From assembly GCA_037129925.1 (NCBI GenBank), contig JBAXTZ010000004.1, positions 40,904-104,903 of the forward strand: a stretch of DNA of 64,000 nt, written 5' to 3'. The notes beneath the pieces are model-generated. The model searched no databases and was not told where the DNA came from. It saw only the letters and a program-made list of their open reading frames with translations. This stretch comes from JBAXTZ01 sp037129925. Lineage in GTDB: Bacteria; Bacillota; Negativicutes; JBAXTZ01. Position 1 is the stretch's first letter, and the number at the start of each line of letters is the position of its first letter. Of the stretch, positions 61,201 to 64,000 are shown piece by piece. The position numbers and the translations under genes are program-made.

Positions 61201-62725
61201 CAATGAACGGTGGTATAACCAAACCGTCACGGCTCCCGGACCGGTAACTTTCACTAACATTCCCGCCGGTAGCAATTACTCGTTAGTTGCTCAAAATGGT
61301 CAAAAGCAAATTTACGGCTACGAGGAATATTCCGAAAACAATATCGTCGTTACCGATGGCCAAACTACGAACACTAGCTATACCGCTAATCTCGCAAAAA
61401 TTACCGTAAATTGCTATAATGCCAGCGGAGCTCCTGTTTACGGTTCGAACGTCACAGCAGCTGTCGACTCAGATAATTACAATGTCTTTACCGTCGACAG
61501 TCCTAACAAACAAGTGTTGATTTGGCAACGCCTGAACAGCAATCCGCGCAGCTTCTATGGCAACATCCAAGGAACGAGCGCTTACACCCAGCAATCTATT
61601 ACCGGTGATGCCACAGTACGCCTTACCGCCGGCACTGGCGGTAGTGGAACAGTCCAAGTAAACGTCAGCGGCAATTACGCAACTGCTGGCGGCGCATATC
61701 AAGTCACCGCTTATACAAACAATGGTGGGCAGTCGACAAACGCCGATATCGTGAACGGCTCTGCCCAGTTTACAACACTAAACCCCGGCGACTATTATTT
61801 CTCGGTTTCTGATATACAGGGTCGAGTACTTGGCAATTCCTACTACCCGGCAAATAACACAGCTACGACTATTGTAAACGGCACCAATCCCGCCGTAACT
61901 ATGACCGGTGTCAATATCGTTACCCTTACGGCAACGCTGCAGGATACAGCAGGTAATCCGGCAACTGGCTCAGTTTATGTTGACTACCAAGGAAGCACGC
62001 CTATTAACATAGGCTCTAGCGGCAGCAACAGCGCTTATGTCTGGACAAGCACTAGCTATCGAAATCTCTACGCGAGTTTTACCAGTGGCGCTACGGCCCA
62101 AAACTCAGCGCTGTTCAATCAAAACCGAACAGTCGTTTTTCGGCAATATTCAAGCACGACCTCAGTAACCTTAGGCGCTGTTAATAGCTTCTACTTTCCA
62201 ACGACCTCCATCAGCTCCAACAGCGGTTCTGTAGTACTTGAAGGTAACGGTCTGCGCTTGGAACAATACTACCGAGGCGGCGAAACGTCATTCCCCGCCG
62301 TACCGGCCGGCAGTTACAAACTTTACTACTACTCCTCAGGCATGAACATCTTCAACGACACTAATAACGGCATACAGGACGTTGTCGTTGTCGCTACGCC
62401 AGTTACCGTAGCAACGTTACTTCCTAAAGTCGCCTATACCGACTTCCAGGGAATATTTAACGCTCAAGGAGCCGAGTTGACCACCGGCACAGTAACATAT
62501 ACAATGAACGGAAGTACATACACTACATCCGTTCAAAATATGAACGTTAAAAATTCCCCGAAGTATATGTTTCCAAGTGGTACGAGTCTGTCAATGACTT
62601 ACACACCAACTAGCGGCGGAGCGCCGCAAACATTGTACTTCTCAGCCACCGGCTATTCCAGAAATGCTACTCTGGCAATATCAAGCGTCAATTACAACTT
62701 CCCCAACCTGAGAATATCATTGTAA
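58205..62725 (+). CDS. Inverse autotransporter (intimin/invasin-type) adhesin
   Basis: 1506 residues. Signal peptide (to about residue 32, VFLFSQIAVAAA), then a short N-terminal stretch and an inverse-autotransporter beta-domain (about 60-310): YLNEFKNSWGWDWLKTTNI, LNAGLGYRTMNNTRNSLYGV, MRVGAGLEYYTGPLEFRVNG. The remainder is a chain of Ig-like/carboxypeptidase-regulatory-like beta-sandwiches, about 80-90 residues each in places, with GATVTMDGKTQTTDTNGDA and GATVILDTQTKITDAQGLA as clear repeats. No C-terminal lectin domain or cysteine pair is evident, so the adhesive tip is unassigned. GGAGG precedes ATG 58205; the longer frame starts in the promoter spacer. Confidence 0.9.
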   Translation: MHTQLAQYKKTMAIVMLFVFLFSQIAVAAAPQQQSPYTDPNATPAANNQTPVFTDNSNQAVLGTADSLGNYYLNEFKNSWGWDWLKTTNINLTAFSGNTPQWNIQTFQPLTMKDNLDNFLFAQAQYGSNSNTLNAGLGYRTMNNTRNSLYGVNLFYDGQFTVQGENGYAPSGSLMRVGAGLEYYTGPLEFRVNGYYGLGNDVQIGALQTTGPEAGTTAWLHVAPGADLSVGSDFSFWNAPWAKLTATGSYYGQTQSGTINSYKGSALTGNLTASLQVLPQLQISAGVTGGNGSQSSANVGFQLNLLAPPTPALFLADPVMNTLATTDISYKMLQPIQRNSTITTERYTKNEINYRTVTIVVTNSQGGLIPNATVSLAMPTATVAPSAWTGTTNALGVAIIRNVPQSATPYNMTVTATGYPLTASSLTVQSDVTQGQLLNPATDKYTVTFTVSDAVGPVTGASVALGTLTPIVTGNDGTATFTFTGNGNYTATISKTGYVAGAQAVSVSGADVAIPVTLIATTSVPFHVQNADDSTAIIGATVTMDGKTQTTDTNGDAVISTVAVDGLAHPYAIAALGFTSTNGTVTVTNTTVPVTTVPMAPVGQTATVNITVIKDVGPMLNDSIAPPYVAGATVILDTQTKITDAQGLATFTNITRDNSAHPYTVTAPNYANYSGSVTVNAPTVAQTAAIEANNLTLTVNNIIGSNNSPAFSTYELWGSEGLEKVASGAITANTMPLVISGLRNGAYSLKIGTRQGGTASDPGYPVMANTDQTINITGAENRTVQTVTFPQQTWTIQRINYANGSEIPNGSLIFVGDTGYNYVAGTGITATNVVNGIARVSLTVDGTINYSPEFTISGTTSTPLITLPNINQYSATATKIYKGDGTEIAEGAEVWLYRLDNGNYWSQVNSGTYSSSSGITFTSDYSSQPLIPAQYRFEAMVNNSLIPARPADYFTLTTTNKSYSGTTTLMTATGTVVVNLTTNAFTYGSEPISLQLYVNNERWYNQTVTAPGPVTFTNIPAGSNYSLVAQNGQKQIYGYEEYSENNIVVTDGQTTNTSYTANLAKITVNCYNASGAPVYGSNVTAAVDSDNYNVFTVDSPNKQVLIWQRLNSNPRSFYGNIQGTSAYTQQSITGDATVRLTAGTGGSGTVQVNVSGNYATAGGAYQVTAYTNNGGQSTNADIVNGSAQFTTLNPGDYYFSVSDIQGRVLGNSYYPANNTATTIVNGTNPAVTMTGVNIVTLTATLQDTAGNPATGSVYVDYQGSTPINIGSSGSNSAYVWTSTSYRNLYASFTSGATAQNSALFNQNRTVVFRQYSSTTSVTLGAVNSFYFPTTSISSNSGSVVLEGNGLRLEQYYRGGETSFPAVPAGSYKLYYYSSGMNIFNDTNNGIQDVVVVATPVTVATLLPKVAYTDFQGIFNAQGAELTTGTVTYTMNGSTYTTSVQNMNVKNSPKYMFPSGTSLSMTYTPTSGGAPQTLYFSATGYSRNATLAISSVNYNFPNLRISL

Positions 62726-62750
62726 TCCTCAATCTCAATGCTGTTTTCGT

Positions 62751-62800
62751 TCGCAACGCGTCCGGTATCTCCGGGCGCGTTGTTTTTTTTGGTGTTGGCG
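62751..62800 (+). terminator. Terminator after the adhesin; promoter -35 of the next operon overlaps its end
   Basis: CAACGCGTCCGG, loop TATCT, CCGGGCGCGTTG followed by eight T; one G-T pair. The TTGGCG that serves as -35 for the next operon (62795-62800) begins just after the T-run. Confidence 0.9.
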
Positions 62801-62824
62801 AAATAATTCGCGTTGTGCTAAAAT
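62795..62824 (+). promoter_or_regulatory. Promoter of the MNT/HEPN pair
   Basis: TTGGCG (62795-62800), 18 bp, TAAAAT (62819-62824) preceded by TGC, an extended -10. Confidence 0.5.
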
Positions 62825-62877
62825 AGTGGTGATATTTAAACTCGAAATCGTAGACAACAGCAGAAGAGGCATACTAT

Positions 62878-63189
62878 ATGAGAATTAGCGCTGAGCAGAT
62901 AGCAACTATCAAACAATTAACAACCAAATTTTTTGGCGGGCAGAGCGTAGTCCGGCTGTTCGGTTCGCGGCTTAACGATAACGCGCGGGGCGGCGATTAC
63001 GACTTTGCTATTGAAACCGACGCAATCGACGCGCGGTTAATCTGGAGCAAGCGGATAAAACTGCTGGCTGAATTGTCATTGTCCGAAGCATTTGGCGATC
63101 AGAAAATAGACATCGTTATTGTCCGGCGGAAAATCAACCAAACAGCACCGATTTATGATCAAATTTGTATAACAGGGGTGATATTGTGA
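62878..63189 (+). CDS. mntA: MNT-type nucleotidyltransferase antitoxin
   Basis: 103 residues. The minimal nucleotidyltransferase motif is present: GSRLNDNARGGDYDF (G-S, then D-x-D), with a third acidic residue in KIDIVIV. In characterised pairs MntA adenylylates a tyrosine near the active site of its HEPN partner and so neutralises it. AGAAGAGG is eight bases upstream of ATG. The stop overlaps the next start as GTGA, so the two proteins are translationally coupled. Confidence 0.87.
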   Translation: MRISAEQIATIKQLTTKFFGGQSVVRLFGSRLNDNARGGDYDFAIETDAIDARLIWSKRIKLLAELSLSEAFGDQKIDIVIVRRKINQTAPIYDQICITGVIL

Positions 63190-63668
63190 ATATTAATAAA
63201 CTGAAATTGACAACCTCGTTAACCGAGTGTGATAAGCATCGCGGTTATTTGCTGGACGCGCTCGAATATTTGCAAGCGATTATTGACGCTCACGACTTGG
63301 ACGTATTCGCGTTGTTTGCCGACAAAAAAATTGTGCTGCGTTTGGATCAGCTGGCTTACCGGTTCACACGGATGCAGGATGAGACCGGCGCGAAAATTAT
63401 GCCGTTAATACTGGAGCTAACTGCGGAGCCGCTGGATGAAACGGCTACATTTATTGATAAACTCAACCGGTTGGAAAAACTGGGCGTAATCGAGTCAGCG
63501 CTACAGTGGCTGGAACTAAGGAAAGTCCGCAACTCTTTGGCACATGAATATCCGGATGATCCGGATATTCGCTTTGCGGCGTTGCAGGAATTAATAGCGG
63601 CAACGAATAAACTTATTGAAATTTTCGAGCGAATTGAAAGGTATTTGGTTGAGAAAAACATCGTGTAA
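63186..63668 (+). CDS. hepT: HEPN-domain toxin
   Basis: 160 residues, all helical. The R-x4-H nuclease motif is RNSLAH in LRKVRNSLAHEYPDDP, followed by the Tyr that MNT partners adenylylate (H-x-Y-x type, here HEYP). HEPN proteins of this kind are RNases. GTG 63186 is chosen because it overlaps the antitoxin stop and has AGGGGTG upstream; an earlier start (63165) lies deep in the antitoxin gene. This order, antitoxin then toxin, is usual. Confidence 0.87.
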   Translation: MNINKLKLTTSLTECDKHRGYLLDALEYLQAIIDAHDLDVFALFADKKIVLRLDQLAYRFTRMQDETGAKIMPLILELTAEPLDETATFIDKLNRLEKLGVIESALQWLELRKVRNSLAHEYPDDPDIRFAALQELIAATNKLIEIFERIERYLVEKNIV

Positions 63669-63724
63669 CAGTGTCGATAATAATGGTGTTTAGCGGGCAA
63701 TGGTAAAATAACACTCATTATGCT

Positions 63725-63758
63725 AAAATAGCAGTAACTAAAGTTACTGCTATTTTTT
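63725..63758 (+). terminator. Terminator after the toxin gene
   Basis: AAAATAGCAGTAACT, AA, AGTTACTGCTATTTT, then T-run. Its left arm includes TAAAAT preceded by TGC, so the next gene's -10 may lie inside the terminator. Confidence 0.88.
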
Positions 63759-63786
63759 CGAACTAATATGCAGCAGTGGAGGCACT

Positions 63787-64000
63787 ATGTCTAAGCGTTT
63801 TCCTTATGGTGAAACAAACTTTGAGGTAATTCGCCAAGAGCAATCCGTATTCATCGACAAAACTAAATATATAACAGAGTTAGAAAAACAACCGAAGTTT
63901 CAGTTCTTCATCCGTCCGCGCCGGTTTGGCAAGACGCTTTGGCTGTCGGTGTTGGAAAATTATTATGATATACACAAATCCGATAAATTCGAGGAACTGT
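63787..64000 (+). CDS. AAA-ATPase-like protein (PF09820 type), N-terminal fragment
   Basis: 71 residues are visible before the window ends. MSKRFPYGETNFEVIRQEQ, VFIDKTKYI, FIRPRRFGKTLWLSVLENYYD match the start of the AAA-ATPase-like plus PDDEXK_9 family, common in gut and environmental anaerobes and usually present in many copies; RPRRFGKT is the Walker A. Cellular role unknown, with mobile-gene behaviour. GGAG precedes ATG 63787. The rest lies beyond the window. Confidence 0.88.
   Translation, partial: MSKRFPYGETNFEVIRQEQSVFIDKTKYITELEKQPKFQFFIRPRRFGKTLWLSVLENYYDIHKSDKFEEL

Noticed and set aside
1..64000. tRNA, rRNA, transposase or integrase genes
   Set aside because: None could be recognised by eye; absence of small RNA genes is not proven.

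Overview
The window looks like the chromosome of a diderm (outer-membrane) anaerobe with strong Firmicutes affinities; a Negativicutes-like organism is the best guess. The Firmicutes-like genes are a PTS trehalose enzyme II plus trehalose-6-phosphate hydrolase, an LTA-synthase-type phosphatase, an N-acetylmuramoyl-L-alanine amidase with a DUF5050-like tail, a tyrosine/EPSP operon with a type I DAHP synthase, and a corrinoid methyl-transfer module. The outer membrane is shown by at least four predicted beta-barrel proteins, an inverse autotransporter and a type I secretion system (T1SS). No rRNA, tRNA, CRISPR array, integrase or transposase was recognised. Taxonomy is inference only.

Layout. 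1-3.7 kb: aroF-tyrA-aroA-NUDIX operon on the minus strand. 3.8-6.8 kb: a small membrane protein, a ClC antiporter and a CPA1 Na+/H+ antiporter. 6.8-13.9 kb: a type I restriction-modification operon hsdM-yhcG-hsdS-hsdR, set between treC and the antiporter, with a 12-bp (TAEL) repeat in hsdS. 13.9-17.0 kb: treB-treC. 17.2-24.3 kb: a T1SS operon with two ABC subunits around one HlyD-type adaptor (the RtxB-RtxD-RtxE order), led by a small cysteine-free helical protein that is the probable exported substrate, and preceded by four 11-bp direct repeats resembling a Pho box. 24.3-28.9 kb: an MFS carrier, then GNAT acetyltransferase, N-acylamino-acid racemase/OSBS and a convergent M20 peptidase, a set suggesting D-amino-acid or dipeptide salvage. 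29-36.3 kb: LtaS-like enzyme, deaminase, acetate-type transporter, amidase, barrel protein, O-methyltransferase. 36.4-41.9 kb: TPR protein, then corrinoid protein, COG0523 GTPase, sugar porter, MtaA/UroD-type methyltransferase and a barrel protein. 42-43 kb: an LPP20-like envelope protein. 43-53.2 kb: a glycan-use locus (DUF1861 enzyme, two permeases, two paralogous binding lipoproteins, a large secreted protein and a cytoplasmic GH-like enzyme; no ABC ATPase). 53.5-62.7 kb: CorA, then four surface proteins ending in a 1506-residue inverse autotransporter. 62.8-64 kb: an MNT/HEPN toxin-antitoxin pair and the start of an AAA-ATPase-like gene.

Two patterns run across the window. First, many intergenic spacers are built from degenerate 7-bp tandem repeats (at least eight loci), which in places supply a ribosome-binding site, start codon or stop codon. 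Second, four copies of a small palindrome (GGGC arm, 6-7-nt loop containing ACA, GCCC arm, then CTAC) lie in spacers. Three envelope genes also share a promoter block, TTTGTTGAG, 10 or 11 bases, then TATAAT.

The best candidate for an undescribed system is the T1SS operon at 17.2-23.8 kb, with its non-RTX, Trp/Lys-tailed cargo, its Pho-box-like control region and a stem-loop separating cargo from transporter genes.
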